Source: JAZDCZ01 sp046757925
GTDB taxonomy: Bacteria > Gemmatimonadota > Gemmatimonadetes > Gemmatimonadales > GWC2-71-9
Assembly (NCBI GenBank): GCA_046757925.1
Contig: JBHHZE010000007.1
Span: forward strand, 1-64,000
Length of the DNA: 64,000 nucleotides
Reading direction: 5' to 3'
The position numbers and the translations under genes are program-made. The notes under the pieces are model-generated. The model had not been told where the DNA came from. It saw nothing but the letters and a program-made list of their open reading frames with translations, and did no database searches. Below are positions 34,065 through 42,810 of this stretch, one piece after another (position 1 is the first letter of the stretch; every line of letters begins with the position of its first letter).

Positions 34065-36139
34065 TGGGTTTGCGGTTAGAAACCCCGGTGCAATTCCTCA
34101 AGGGAGTGGGCCCCCGCCGTGCCGAGGCGTTCGCCCGAATCGGCATAGCGACGGTCGAAGATCTGCTGTACCACGCCCCGCATCGCTACCTGGACGCCAC
34201 CTCGGTAACTCCGATCGCGAAGGCCGTTGTGGGGGAAGAGGTCACGCTCGTGGGCACCGTCGTATCGAAGGGAGTAGTTCCCACGCGTAGCAGATTGCGG
34301 ATATTCCGAGCCGTCATGAGAGATTCGTCCGGCATCATCGAGTGCGCGTGGCCGGGTCAGGCGTTTCTCGATCGGGTCATTCAACCCGGACAGCTGCTCC
34401 TGGTGACCGGACCGATAAAGTACTATCACGGCAGACAGATAGTCCCACGTGAGCAGATCGTACTCGCCGGGGCCGATGATGCGGCGGCCAACGAAGAGCT
34501 GGGAAAGGGTCTCGTGTTACCCGTCTATCCCGCCACTGAGGGGTTGAGTCATCGACTCGTCAGACGGCTGATCTCGTCGCATCTGGAGGAGATGGTGGCC
34601 TGCGTCGTGGACGTGCTTCCGGCGGGTCTAGGTAAAGCCGCCGGTGTAGCGTCGTTGAGTGAGGCTCTCATGTCCGTTCACCGACCATGTTCGATTGCGG
34701 TGGCCGAACAGGGGCGCAGGCGTCTCGCGTTCGACGAACTGTTCGATCTCCAACTGGTCATCGCGCGCGCAAGGTACTTGGCGAAAAGTGCCCGAACCGG
34801 TATCCGCTTCGAGATAAAGCGGGAACTCACCAGTGCTCTCAAAGATTCATTGCCGTACGAGCTGACTGCCGGGCAAAAAAGAGCCGTCCGGGAGATCGCC
34901 GCAGACATGACCGCGAAGGAGCGAATGCATCGGCTGCTAATGGGTGACGTCGGCACCGGCAAGACAGTCGTAGCCCTTTTTGGAATGCTGTTGGCTGTCG
35001 AGAACGACTATCAAGCGGTGTTCATGGCGCCCACCGAACTACTTGCCGAACAACACACCGCGACAATGACCGAGTTGCTTGCACCACTCGGCATCGTGCC
35101 GGAACTGCTGATTGGTAGGTTGTCCGCTTCGGAGAAAGAGGAGATCCGGCGGAGGTTGGCAACGGGCGCCAGCAGGATAGTGGTTGGAACACATGCCCTG
35201 ATTCAAGCACGTACCGATTTCGACAGATTGGGACTCGTAGTGATAGACGAACAGCACAGATTCGGCGTGGAACAGCGGGCTACCCTGATAGAGAAGGGTG
35301 AAGCCCCCGATGTGCTGCTGCTTTCCGCGACGCCCATACCACGGACTCTAGCCCTGACATTGTATGGCGATCTCGACATCTCCACGCTCAAACAAAGACC
35401 CTTGGGTAGCGCTCGTGTGAAGACGCGTGTTCGCTCGGGCAACTCCAGGTCCGACATATATGACTTTATCAAGGACCGCTGCTCCCAAGGTGAGCAGGCG
35501 TACGTCGTTTATCCGGTCATCGAGGAATCCGAGCGCGTGGATCTCAAGGCTGCTACCACCATGGCAGAGGAGTTACGGGGTCGGCTCTCTCCGCTATCGG
35601 TGGGCCTGGTGCACGGAAAGCTGAAAGCCGAAGAGCGGTACGCCGTCATGCGTGCGTTTAGAGATGGTAGCGTGAACGTGCTGGTGGCGACTACAGTGAT
35701 TGAAGTAGGTATCGACGTACCGAACGCCACCATTATGGTGGTCGAGCATCCCGAGCGCTTCGGTCTTGCACAACTGCATCAGCTCCGCGGCAGGGTCGGA
35801 CGGGGGAGGGAAGAGGGTCACTGCATCCTCCTGTCGGATGACTTCACCGCGGCGTCCCGCATCAAGACATTCGCCCGTACCACCGACGGATTTCGCATTG
35901 CCGAGTTGGACCTCAAGGAGCGGGGTATAGGTGAACTTGCCGGCGCCCGTCAGTCTGGCGGCATCAATCTGAAATTTGCCGATCTGTCCAACGACACTGA
36001 CTTGATCGAACTGGCGCGCTCCGCGGCCAAGGCAATTATCGCGAGCGACCCCGATCTGTCGCGCAAGGAAAACTTGCCTCTCAGGCAGAGATTGGAACGG
36101 CGTTACGAGCGAGGGTTGGAGCTGTTTCGCGTCGGTTAG
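34064..36139 (+). CDS. recG: RecG ATP-dependent DNA helicase
   Basis: 691 residues, full length. N-terminal wedge/OB domain (VKGVGPRRAEAFARIGIATVEDLL with Q for V in the first position), Walker A MGDVGTGKTVVA, DEQH in VIDEQHRFGVEQR, the helicase motif SATPIPRTLALTLYGDLD, and the C-terminal ATTVIEVGIDVPNA and QLRGRVGRG. It remodels stalled replication forks and branch structures. The ATG overlaps the ftsY stop (TAATG). Its stop faces convergent phhB 8 bases away. Confidence 0.96.
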   Translation: MGLRLETPVQFLKGVGPRRAEAFARIGIATVEDLLYHAPHRYLDATSVTPIAKAVVGEEVTLVGTVVSKGVVPTRSRLRIFRAVMRDSSGIIECAWPGQAFLDRVIQPGQLLLVTGPIKYYHGRQIVPREQIVLAGADDAAANEELGKGLVLPVYPATEGLSHRLVRRLISSHLEEMVACVVDVLPAGLGKAAGVASLSEALMSVHRPCSIAVAEQGRRRLAFDELFDLQLVIARARYLAKSARTGIRFEIKRELTSALKDSLPYELTAGQKRAVREIAADMTAKERMHRLLMGDVGTGKTVVALFGMLLAVENDYQAVFMAPTELLAEQHTATMTELLAPLGIVPELLIGRLSASEKEEIRRRLATGASRIVVGTHALIQARTDFDRLGLVVIDEQHRFGVEQRATLIEKGEAPDVLLLSATPIPRTLALTLYGDLDISTLKQRPLGSARVKTRVRSGNSRSDIYDFIKDRCSQGEQAYVVYPVIEESERVDLKAATTMAEELRGRLSPLSVGLVHGKLKAEERYAVMRAFRDGSVNVLVATTVIEVGIDVPNATIMVVEHPERFGLAQLHQLRGRVGRGREEGHCILLSDDFTAASRIKTFARTTDGFRIAELDLKERGIGELAGARQSGGINLKFADLSNDTDLIELARSAAKAIIASDPDLSRKENLPLRQRLERRYERGLELFRVG

Positions 36140-36147
36140 CCGACAGC

Positions 36148-36480
36148 TTACAGGACGGTGTCGATCTTGGCGGCCAGGACGAAGTCACTTTCGGTCAGAC
36201 CGTTGATCTTGTGAGTCCAGATCTTGATACCGACCTTACCCCACGCCAAGTAGATATCGGGATGGTGCCCTTGATCCTCAGCTAGGGCGCCCACGCGGTT
36301 GGTGAACTCGAGAGCCGTGGCGAAATCCTTGAACTGGTACTCGTTCTCCAGGTGGTGATCGTCGACCACATTCCAGGTGCCTCCCAGCTCATTGGCTAGT
36401 TCGGCCAACCTCGGTGGAGCCAGCGGAGGCACGCCTCCACGGCAGGGCACGCATTGCTTGTTCGCCAGGTCGCTTGTCAT
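36148..36480 (-). CDS. phhB: Pterin-4a-carbinolamine dehydratase
   Basis: 110 residues. The family core EDQGHHPDIYLAWGKVGIKIWTHKINGLTESD carries the active-site histidines. It dehydrates 4a-hydroxytetrahydrobiopterin, recycling pterin cofactor for aromatic amino acid hydroxylase, and can also be a DCoH-like protein. No phenylalanine hydroxylase is nearby. First gene seen on the minus strand; convergent with recG and divergent from asnS, with its own promoter in the 113-base gap. Confidence 0.92.
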   Translation of the reverse strand: MTSDLANKQCVPCRGGVPPLAPPRLAELANELGGTWNVVDDHHLENEYQFKDFATALEFTNRVGALAEDQGHHPDIYLAWGKVGIKIWTHKINGLTESDFVLAAKIDTVL

Positions 36481-36513
36481 AGGAGCACTCTTCTCATCGA
36501 GTAACCTGGGGTG

Positions 36514-36542
36514 ATCGTATACCTGTTACCTCTGTTGTGCAA
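36514..36542 (-). promoter_or_regulatory. Promoter for phhB
   Basis: On the minus strand TTGCAC (36542-36537) and TACGAT (36519-36514) are 17 bases apart. Start of transcription would be near 36507, about 27 bases before the phhB ATG at 36480. The -10 hexamer is identical to that of the divergent asnS promoter. Confidence 0.65.
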
Positions 36543-36556
36543 GCTCTGAGTAACGT

Positions 36557-36585
36557 TTGACAGCGTGCCTTGGCCTGGCTACGAT
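36557..36585 (+). promoter_or_regulatory. Promoter for asnS (near-consensus)
   Basis: A perfect TTGACA (36557-36562) and TACGAT (36580-36585) with a 17-base spacer. Transcription would start about 36592, about 2 bases before the asnS ATG at 36594, so the mRNA would be essentially leaderless; no Shine-Dalgarno precedes that ATG. Confidence 0.75.
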
Positions 36586-36593
36586 ACCGCGCA

Positions 36594-37892
36594 ATGCAAA
36601 ACAATGTCTTGATCAAGGATCTCGCAGAGCACGTCGGCGAGACGGCTCGTGTCTTCGGCTGGGTCACAACCATTCGGTCGAGCGGCAAGATCTCTTTCGC
36701 GGTGCTCCGGGACGGAACCGGTTACCTCCAGTGCGTGATTAGCAAGAATGAGGTAACGGAGTCGGTCTGGGCTGAGGCCGCCAAACTTTCTCAGGAATCA
36801 TCGGTGGAGATGGTTGGCGAGATCCGCGAGGACGAGCGGTCTCCTGGTGGGGTCGAGTTGGGTGTGGCCCTGTTGAAAGTCCTAGGGGAAAGCACCGATT
36901 TCCCTATTACAAAAAAGGAACACGGGACTTCCTTCCTGCTCGAGCGGCGACACCTGTGGCTCCGTTCTAAGCGACAGACGGCAATCATGCGAGTGCGTCA
37001 CGAAGCCATCCAGGCGATTCGAGATTTCTTTTATCAACGCGATTTCGTGCTGGTAGACACTCCGCTGTTGACGGGCGCGGTTGGCGAATCCACCGGGAGT
37101 CTATTCGAGACGGACTATTTCGATCTGGGGAAAGCCTACCTGGCGCAAACCGGCCAGTTGTATCTCGAGGCTGCCGCCGCCGCATTGGGCAAAGTGTACT
37201 GCTTTGGCCCGACGTTCCGGGCGGAGAAATCAAAGACCCGGCGGCACCTGGCTGAGTTCTGGATGGTGGAACCCGAGGTCGCTTGGTATGACTCCGACGA
37301 CAACATGAGGCTACAGGAACAGTTTGTCGCCTACATAGTGGAGCGTTGTCTCGAGCAGCGTGGCGAGGAGTTGAAGGTTTTGGAACGTGATATGACGGCC
37401 TTGGGCAACGTAACTCCCCCGTTCCATCGGGTATCCTATACCGATGCCGTAGACAAGCTGCGACAACTCGGCGCGGACGTTGAGTGGGGCAGAGACCTGG
37501 GTGCTGATGAGGAAACCAAGTTGGCCGCGTCGTTCGATAAACCCGTGTTCGTTTACAACTATCCGCGTGGTGCTAAGGCATTTTACATGAAGGAAAACCC
37601 CGACGATCCCAAGACGGCGCTATGTAACGATTGTCTGGCTCCCGAAGGGTACGGTGAAATCATCGGCGGCAGTCAACGTGAAGACGACCACGATCGACTG
37701 TTGAACCGCATCAGAGAAGAAGGCCTTCCAGAGCAAGCTTACGGCTGGTATCTCGACCTGCGGAGGTACGGAACGTTTGTGCATTCGGGATTCGGCTTGG
37801 GGGTCGAGCGCACCGTCGCCTGGATCTGCGGTATAAAGCATATCCGTGAAGCCATAGCGTTTCCGAGAATGATGACACGGTTGTATCCCTGA
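36594..37892 (+). CDS. asnS: Asparaginyl-tRNA synthetase
   Basis: 432 residues, class II synthetase. N-terminal OB fold (VFGWVTTIRSSGKISFAVLRDGTGYLQCVI), motif 2 FGPTFRAEKSKTRRHLAEFWMVEPE, GEIIGGSQRE, and motif 3 GFGLGVERTVAWICG with the AsnRS-type end FPRMMTRLYP. The presence of AsnRS implies direct Asn-tRNA charging. The frame is open 24 bases upstream of ATG 36594, but that ATG begins the conserved N-terminus and sits just behind the promoter, so the longer start would lie inside the promoter. Convergent with mazG. Confidence 0.95.
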   Translation: MQNNVLIKDLAEHVGETARVFGWVTTIRSSGKISFAVLRDGTGYLQCVISKNEVTESVWAEAAKLSQESSVEMVGEIREDERSPGGVELGVALLKVLGESTDFPITKKEHGTSFLLERRHLWLRSKRQTAIMRVRHEAIQAIRDFFYQRDFVLVDTPLLTGAVGESTGSLFETDYFDLGKAYLAQTGQLYLEAAAAALGKVYCFGPTFRAEKSKTRRHLAEFWMVEPEVAWYDSDDNMRLQEQFVAYIVERCLEQRGEELKVLERDMTALGNVTPPFHRVSYTDAVDKLRQLGADVEWGRDLGADEETKLAASFDKPVFVYNYPRGAKAFYMKENPDDPKTALCNDCLAPEGYGEIIGGSQREDDHDRLLNRIREEGLPEQAYGWYLDLRRYGTFVHSGFGLGVERTVAWICGIKHIREAIAFPRMMTRLYP

Positions 37893-37899
37893 GATACCA

Positions 37900-38664
37900 C
37901 TAGCTACCCTCGGACTTCTTCACGTCTTCCCATAGTTCATCGAGTTGGGAGAGATCCGCTCGGGCGAGATCGATCTCCCGGCCGCCGGCGAGGTTTTCGA
38001 CAGCCCGGAACCGCTTCAGAAACTTGCTATTCGCCTTCTCCAGTGCCGCGCGCGGATCGCAGTCTAGCTTCCTCGACAAGTTGACCACCGCAAACAACAG
38101 GTCCCCGATCTCCGATTTCACGCGCTGGGCGTCCGCCCCGTTTGCCAACTCAGATTCCAATTCCTCCAACTCTTCGCGAACTTTTTGTCGCGGCCCGCTG
38201 ACGTCGGGCCAATCGAACCCAACCCCGCCTGCCCTTTCCTGTAATCGCATCGCCATGATCAGAGCCGGCAGAGTAGGCGGTAGGCCGTCGAGCACACTGC
38301 GCTGTGATCCTCCACGGTCGGTGAGCTTGGTTCGTTCCCATGATTCCGGCTCGTCACCCCTGTCGAACAGGTGAGGATGCCGGCGCCACATCTTTGCCTC
38401 GATCGTACGCGTGACATCACCGGCACCGAATGTCCCGGCCTCCTCACCCAGCACAATCTGGAACGCCAGGTGGAGGAGCAGATCGCCCAGCTCCTCTCTG
38501 ATGCGTTCGTCGTCTCGCGACGCAATCGCTTGATCCAGTTCCAATGCCTCTTCGACCAGATACGGTCGCAATGTGAGCGACGTTTGGGCGGCGTCCCAGG
38601 GACACCGCCTACGAAGGTCGCGGACCAGTTCTACGATACGTCCAAGCGCTGATGGTTCTTGCAT
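37900..38664 (-). CDS. mazG: Nucleoside triphosphate pyrophosphohydrolase MazG
   Basis: About 254 residues with two MazG domains. The first has RCPWDAAQTSLTLRPYLVEEALEL and EELGDLLLHLAFQ, the second has KVREELEELESEL and SEIGDLLFAVVNLSRK; the E-x-x-E helices bind metal. It hydrolyses NTPs (or dNTPs) to NMP and pyrophosphate, cleaning damaged nucleotides. I chose the ATG at 38664 instead of the ATG at 38712 (16 residues more) because the latter lies within the divergent promoter region. Convergent with asnS, 7 bases away. Confidence 0.92.
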   Translation of the reverse strand: MQEPSALGRIVELVRDLRRRCPWDAAQTSLTLRPYLVEEALELDQAIASRDDERIREELGDLLLHLAFQIVLGEEAGTFGAGDVTRTIEAKMWRRHPHLFDRGDEPESWERTKLTDRGGSQRSVLDGLPPTLPALIMAMRLQERAGGVGFDWPDVSGPRQKVREELEELESELANGADAQRVKSEIGDLLFAVVNLSRKLDCDPRAALEKANSKFLKRFRAVENLAGGREIDLARADLSQLDELWEDVKKSEGS

Positions 38665-38687
38665 TTGCGTTCTCACGCCGGTACAAT
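38659..38687 (+). promoter_or_regulatory. Promoter for alr
   Basis: TTGCAT (38659-38664) and TACAAT (38682-38687), 17-base spacing. Predicted start of transcription is near 38694, only about 6-12 bases before the GTG candidates at 38700 and 38706. It overlaps the mazG promoter and the first codon of mazG. Confidence 0.7.
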
Positions 38688-38712
38688 ACGCATCCGGTCG
38701 TGAACGTGTCAA
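38683..38712 (-). promoter_or_regulatory. Promoter for mazG
   Basis: On the minus strand a perfect TTGACA (38712-38707) and TATTGT (38688-38683) with an 18-base spacer. Start near 38676, about 12 bases before the mazG ATG at 38664. Its -10 element shares five of six base pairs with the alr -10 element on the other strand. Confidence 0.6.
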
Positions 38713-39770
38713 CGCAGTCGCGTACAGGACGAGCTTGGATCGAGGTTAACCTCGCCAATCTCGTCGCCAACGCGCAAACCGTGCGTGCGGCTGCCAAGGG
38801 CGCCGCGTTGTTGCCGATGGTCAAGGCGGACGGTTACGGCTTGGGCGCCGTGGAAGTCGCACGAGCATTGGAAGATCTGGACCCCTGGGGTTTTGGGGTT
38901 GCGACGCCGGAAGAGGGTGTAGTACTCAGAGAGGCCGGTATCCGCCGGCCCGTTCTTGTTTTTACCCCAGCTTCTCCGGAGACACAAGACCTGTTTCTCC
39001 GGCACGATCTGAGGGCCGTCCTGGACGACCCGGCCGTGATCGACAGGTGGCATCTGCCTTTCCATCTCGAGATCGACACGGGCATGGGGCGCTGTGGCAT
39101 CAGGTACGATGACGAGTGCCTCGAGAACATCGACTCGCGAATGCTGGAAGGGGTTTTCACCCACTTCTACGCGGCGGACGACAGCCCCGGAACGGTCACC
39201 GAACAGTGGGCCCGGTTCGAGAGTGCCATCGACAGCCTGCCCCGACGGCCCGAGGTGGTTCACGCGGCGAACAGCGCCGGAGCGTGGCGACTCGACGCGT
39301 CCGTCGACATCGTGAGACCCGGGATCTTTCTCTATGGCGGACGGTGTGGCGAAGACTTACCGGCTCCAGCGCCTGTGGCCACTCTCCATGCACGTGTGGT
39401 CAGCGTTCGAAGCCTGCCCCAAGGGGCAACTGTCAGCTACGGGGGCGACTGGACCGCTACGCGAGACACGATAGTGGCGACACTCGGCATAGGGTACGCG
39501 GACGGCGTACGACGTTCTCTGCAGGGGAGAGCTCAGGTGTTGTTGCAGAACGTGCGATATCCTGTAGTTGGGCGGGTAACGATGGATTTCATCATGGTGG
39601 ACATTGGTCCGGAGGGCAAAGCGAAAGTCGGTGACAATGCCACCCTGATCGGTGGTACGGAAGAAACCGCTATTACGTTGGACGAGTTCGCGTCATGGTC
39701 GAGCACGATTTCGTACGAAGTTCTGACCGGTTTGGGAAGTAGGGTCGTCCGAGAGTACTTGCCCCTATGA
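38700..39770 (+). CDS. alr: Alanine racemase
   Basis: About 356 residues. PLP lysine in MVKADGYGLGAVEVA and the catalytic tyrosine in GIGYADGVRR are present. Makes D-alanine for the cell wall, complementing the dcw cluster genes upstream. Start GTG 38700 (VNVSTQSRTGRAW) or GTG 38706; the frame is open to 38652, but that lies in the promoter. No Shine-Dalgarno precedes either GTG. The deoB ATG overlaps the alr stop by ATGA. Confidence 0.93.
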   Translation: MNVSTQSRTGRAWIEVNLANLVANAQTVRAAAKGAALLPMVKADGYGLGAVEVARALEDLDPWGFGVATPEEGVVLREAGIRRPVLVFTPASPETQDLFLRHDLRAVLDDPAVIDRWHLPFHLEIDTGMGRCGIRYDDECLENIDSRMLEGVFTHFYAADDSPGTVTEQWARFESAIDSLPRRPEVVHAANSAGAWRLDASVDIVRPGIFLYGGRCGEDLPAPAPVATLHARVVSVRSLPQGATVSYGGDWTATRDTIVATLGIGYADGVRRSLQGRAQVLLQNVRYPVVGRVTMDFIMVDIGPEGKAKVGDNATLIGGTEETAITLDEFASWSSTISYEVLTGLGSRVVREYLPL

Positions 39771-40954
39771 GCAAACCGCGCAGAGGGCGGATCGCCCTCG
39801 TCGTGTTGGACGGACTGGGCATAGGGGCTGCGCCCGACGCCGCTGACTACGGCGATTCCGGCAGCAATACCCTCGCTAACGTGGCCAAAGCGGTAGGCGG
39901 CCTGGAACTGCCTTATATGAGCTCGCTTGGCTTGGGTTGCATACGTCACGTCGATGGATTGGCTTGCGGGCAGGCGGAGGCGGCTTTCGGGGCTGCGCTG
40001 CCCAGGTCGCCCGGCAAGGACAGCACTACCGGACATTGGGAGATCTGCGAGGTCCTGCTGGACGAGCCGTTTCCTACATATCCCGGCGGCTTCCCCGAGG
40101 ACGTGATCGACGCGTTCGAGCGGGGGACCGGGCGCAAGGTGATAGGCAATGTGGCTGCCTCCGGGACAACGATCATCGAGGATCTTGGCGAGAGTCAGTT
40201 GGAGACGGGGGCGTGGATCGTGTACACCTCCGCCGACAGTGTTTTTCAAGTGGCCGCCCACGAGGACCTCATCCCGCTGGAGGAGCTCTACGCTGCGTGT
40301 GAGCATGCACGACGCGAGATCCTGGTTGGCGGGAACATGGTATCCAGGGTCATTGCCCGCCCCTTCGTCGGGAACCACGGTAGCTTTCGGCGCACCGCCA
40401 ACCGTCGCGACTTTTCCGTGGCTCCCGTGCGGCCGACACTGCTCGAGCGGCTTGCAGACGCGGGTGTTGCCCGAGTGGGAGTGGGCAAGGTCGATGACCT
40501 GTTCGCCGGTCGTGCGATCTCGAGCCAACATACTCCAACCAACGAGGATGCATATCGCCTGATTGGTCAGGCGCTCACAACCATGGACCATGGGCTACTT
40601 TTCGCCAACGTGATAGAGTTCGATCAGAGCTGGGGGCACCGCAACGACATTCAGGGGTTTTATAAGGGGCTTAGAGATCTCGACTCCGCGCTTCCAGGCC
40701 TGGTGGGGTTGCTCAGGGACGATGACCTGATGATCCTTACGGCCGACCATGGTAACGATCCGACCACGTCCTCTACCGATCACTCGCGCGAGGCGGTCCC
40801 GATCCTGGTAGTGGGCCCGCAGGTTGTCCCTGTTGGGCTGGGCACACGATCTACATTTGCCGATATTGGAGCGACAGTGGCCAACTATTTTGGATTACAG
40901 TCAGCTGTGGGAGAATCTTTTTTGGAGGATATCGCACCGTGGGCGGCAAGCTGA
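39767..40954 (+). CDS. deoB: Phosphopentomutase
   Basis: 395 residues, alkaline-phosphatase superfamily. Metal sites LVVLDGLGIG, the phospho-threonine in GKDSTTGHWEI, SADSVFQVAAHE, FDQSWGHRND and ILTADHGNDPTT are all visible. It interconverts (deoxy)ribose-1- and -5-phosphate in nucleoside breakdown. ATGA overlap with alr and 16 bases overlap with cdd, so it is coupled to a nucleoside-salvage set. Confidence 0.95.
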   Translation: MSKPRRGRIALVVLDGLGIGAAPDAADYGDSGSNTLANVAKAVGGLELPYMSSLGLGCIRHVDGLACGQAEAAFGAALPRSPGKDSTTGHWEICEVLLDEPFPTYPGGFPEDVIDAFERGTGRKVIGNVAASGTTIIEDLGESQLETGAWIVYTSADSVFQVAAHEDLIPLEELYAACEHARREILVGGNMVSRVIARPFVGNHGSFRRTANRRDFSVAPVRPTLLERLADAGVARVGVGKVDDLFAGRAISSQHTPTNEDAYRLIGQALTTMDHGLLFANVIEFDQSWGHRNDIQGFYKGLRDLDSALPGLVGLLRDDDLMILTADHGNDPTTSSTDHSREAVPILVVGPQVVPVGLGTRSTFADIGATVANYFGLQSAVGESFLEDIAPWAAS

Positions 40955-41349
40955 GCGCCGATTCCGATCCCGTAGTGGCAGCGGCGGTCGACGCTCGCTC
41001 GAATGCCTACGCGCCGTACAGCGGTTTTGCCGTCGGTGCGGCGGTCGAGACGGAGGACGGCCGGATCTTCACCGGTGCCAATGTCGAGAATGCGTCATAT
41101 GGCCTCACCAACTGCGCGGAGCGTGCTGCCATTGGCGCGGCGGTGGCGGCCGGGGCACGGCGATTCACACGCGTGGTGGTTGTGACCGACAGCTCGCCAC
41201 CGGCCGCGCCCTGCGGAGCATGCCGCCAAGTCATGAGCGAGTTTGGAGGCGATCCTATAGTGGAGGCACGGGGACCCGAGGGATCGATGCGCTGGCGATT
41301 GAGTGAGTTGTTGCCCAGTGCCTTCGGTCGGGAGGATCTGGATCAATGA
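40939..41349 (+). CDS. cdd: Cytidine deaminase
   Basis: 136 residues, short homotetrameric form. Zn-binding and catalytic motifs NCAERAAIG (with the proton-shuttling Glu) and PCGACRQVMSEF (two Cys) are present, plus the N-terminal YAPYSGFAVGAAV. Deaminates cytidine and deoxycytidine to uridine and deoxyuridine. GTG start. ATGA overlap with the following microcompartment vertex gene. Confidence 0.95.
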   Translation: MGGKLSADSDPVVAAAVDARSNAYAPYSGFAVGAAVETEDGRIFTGANVENASYGLTNCAERAAIGAAVAAGARRFTRVVVVTDSSPPAAPCGACRQVMSEFGGDPIVEARGPEGSMRWRLSELLPSAFGREDLDQ

Positions 41350-41633
41350 GAATGGGTAGAGTAATAGGAACCGTAGTGGCCACGAGGAAGGATCCCTCCT
41401 TGGAGGGGGTGAAGTTCCTAGTGGTCGAGAACCTGAACTTGGAGCTGGAGGGAGACGGGGGTTACGTGATCGCTGTCGATGCGGTAGGCGCCGGAGCCGG
41501 TGAGGTGGTCCTGTACGCCTCCGGGTCATCGGCCAGACAGACTCACCTAACCAAGGACCGTCCCGTCGATGCCGTGATTATGGCCATACTGGATTCCTTT
41601 GAGGCGCATGGTAAAACAACTCGGCTGGCTTAG
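41346..41633 (+). CDS. Bacterial microcompartment vertex protein (EutN/CcmL family)
   Basis: 95 residues, the pentameric BMC-P fold: RMGRVIGTVVATRKDPSLEG, KFLVVENLN, VIAVDAVGAGAGEVVLYASGSSAR and the end PVDAVIMAILDSF. These proteins cap the vertices of microcompartment shells. No BMC-H or BMC-T shell gene, and no typical cargo such as aldehyde dehydrogenase, is in the window. The link to deoB and cdd (ATGA overlap) recalls the sugar-phosphate-type microcompartments. It may serve a compartment encoded elsewhere or have taken another role. Confidence 0.88.
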   Translation: MRMGRVIGTVVATRKDPSLEGVKFLVVENLNLELEGDGGYVIAVDAVGAGAGEVVLYASGSSARQTHLTKDRPVDAVIMAILDSFEAHGKTTRLA

Positions 41634-42810
41634 TTTATTTGCCCTGGCGGTTGCCTGCACCGAAGACATAGCGGCCCCGGGTGCTTGTCCCGAGTTCTGT
41701 CCGTCAACTCAGATCCGAGTCATCGACACCATCCTCTCGGGCATCGTCGAGCGTGACAGTTCCTTCCGAGGATATGTCACTCCCCAGCAGGCATCCCAAA
41801 TGCAGCTCGTTTCGGATGGCACGATTTCTTCGCGTGCGATGATCAAGTTCCTGCGGTTCGACGATTCGGTGGCACTCAGCACTTTCGGCTCGGATAAGCC
41901 CGTCGTCGCCACAGATTCCTTTCAGATCACCCTCAACCTGGAAAGACGTTCGGCCACGGACTCGAGCCTCTCGCTCACCATCCACCGCATCCCTGTGGGT
42001 ATCGATTCCACGACCACTTCCGCGGACCTCGATCCGTTCTTCAGCGACAGTACGCTAATTGCAAGGATCCCGCTCGCGGATACCGTGACCCCGGGGCCGC
42101 TCACCGTGATATTGCCGCCGACGGCGTTCCCAGCCTTAGCCACGGATAGCTTGATCACGGCCATAGGTATCGCAGTGGAATCGCAGAATCCGGCGTTCGC
42201 CGAGATCTCGGCTAACGGCAGTGGGAACGGTGCATCCATTAAGCGCTGGATACAGGTCGACTCGGCCGATGGGGTTACGGCACAGCGGACCGAGAGCCAG
42301 CAGGTCGATTTCGATAGCTTCACCACCACGTCGATCGCCCCGCCGGGTTCCGACGCGTTGTTCGTCGGGGGCAGCCCTTCGGCCCGAGCACTCCTACGGG
42401 TGAATGCGCCAGCTTTTATCGTGGATACGTCCAACGTAATACGGGCAACGCTGATCATGGTACCGAGCGAGCCGGTGATAGGTCCGCCCGGCGACACGGT
42501 GCGAGTTCAGGCGGAAAGCCTCGTGTCGGATTTCGGGCCGAAATCCCCCATCGTACCCTTGCCATCGGATTCGCTGTTGTTTGGCAGTGCCCTCCTACCG
42601 GTTGGCAGCACCGACACGGTGCGCATAGATATCACCCATATCGTGCTCCCCTGGAGGAACAACCCCATGGTGCCGCGGTCGTTCATGCTGCGGGTGACTC
42701 CTGAAGGTTCAGGGATCGGAGAGTATCGGTTCAACTCGAGCCGCGCCGCTTTTGGTAGGCCACAAATACAGTTTACCTTCATACCGCCGGCGGGCAGCGA
42801 GAACCGTTGA
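41608..42810 (+). CDS. Lipoprotein of unknown function, beta-rich
   Basis: About 400 residues. A type II signal (WLSLFALAVAC, lipidated Cys near residue 17) is followed by a Ser/Thr/Asp-rich, strand-rich ectodomain. I chose the ATG at 41608 over a TTG at 41599 that has no better ribosome site; either overlaps the microcompartment gene by about 26 bases. Its TGA overlaps the next ATG (TGATG), linking it to a beta-barrel protein. No family is recognised. The pair may form an outer-membrane unit. Confidence 0.7.
   Translation: MVKQLGWLSLFALAVACTEDIAAPGACPEFCPSTQIRVIDTILSGIVERDSSFRGYVTPQQASQMQLVSDGTISSRAMIKFLRFDDSVALSTFGSDKPVVATDSFQITLNLERRSATDSSLSLTIHRIPVGIDSTTTSADLDPFFSDSTLIARIPLADTVTPGPLTVILPPTAFPALATDSLITAIGIAVESQNPAFAEISANGSGNGASIKRWIQVDSADGVTAQRTESQQVDFDSFTTTSIAPPGSDALFVGGSPSARALLRVNAPAFIVDTSNVIRATLIMVPSEPVIGPPGDTVRVQAESLVSDFGPKSPIVPLPSDSLLFGSALLPVGSTDTVRIDITHIVLPWRNNPMVPRSFMLRVTPEGSGIGEYRFNSSRAAFGRPQIQFTFIPPAGSENR

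Noticed and set aside
36140..36147. Bidirectional terminator between recG and phhB
   Set aside because: The gap is 8 bases and no clear hairpin with a T run is visible.
36543..36593. T-box or other leader regulator for asnS
   Set aside because: The promoter ends about 8 bases before the ATG, leaving no leader.
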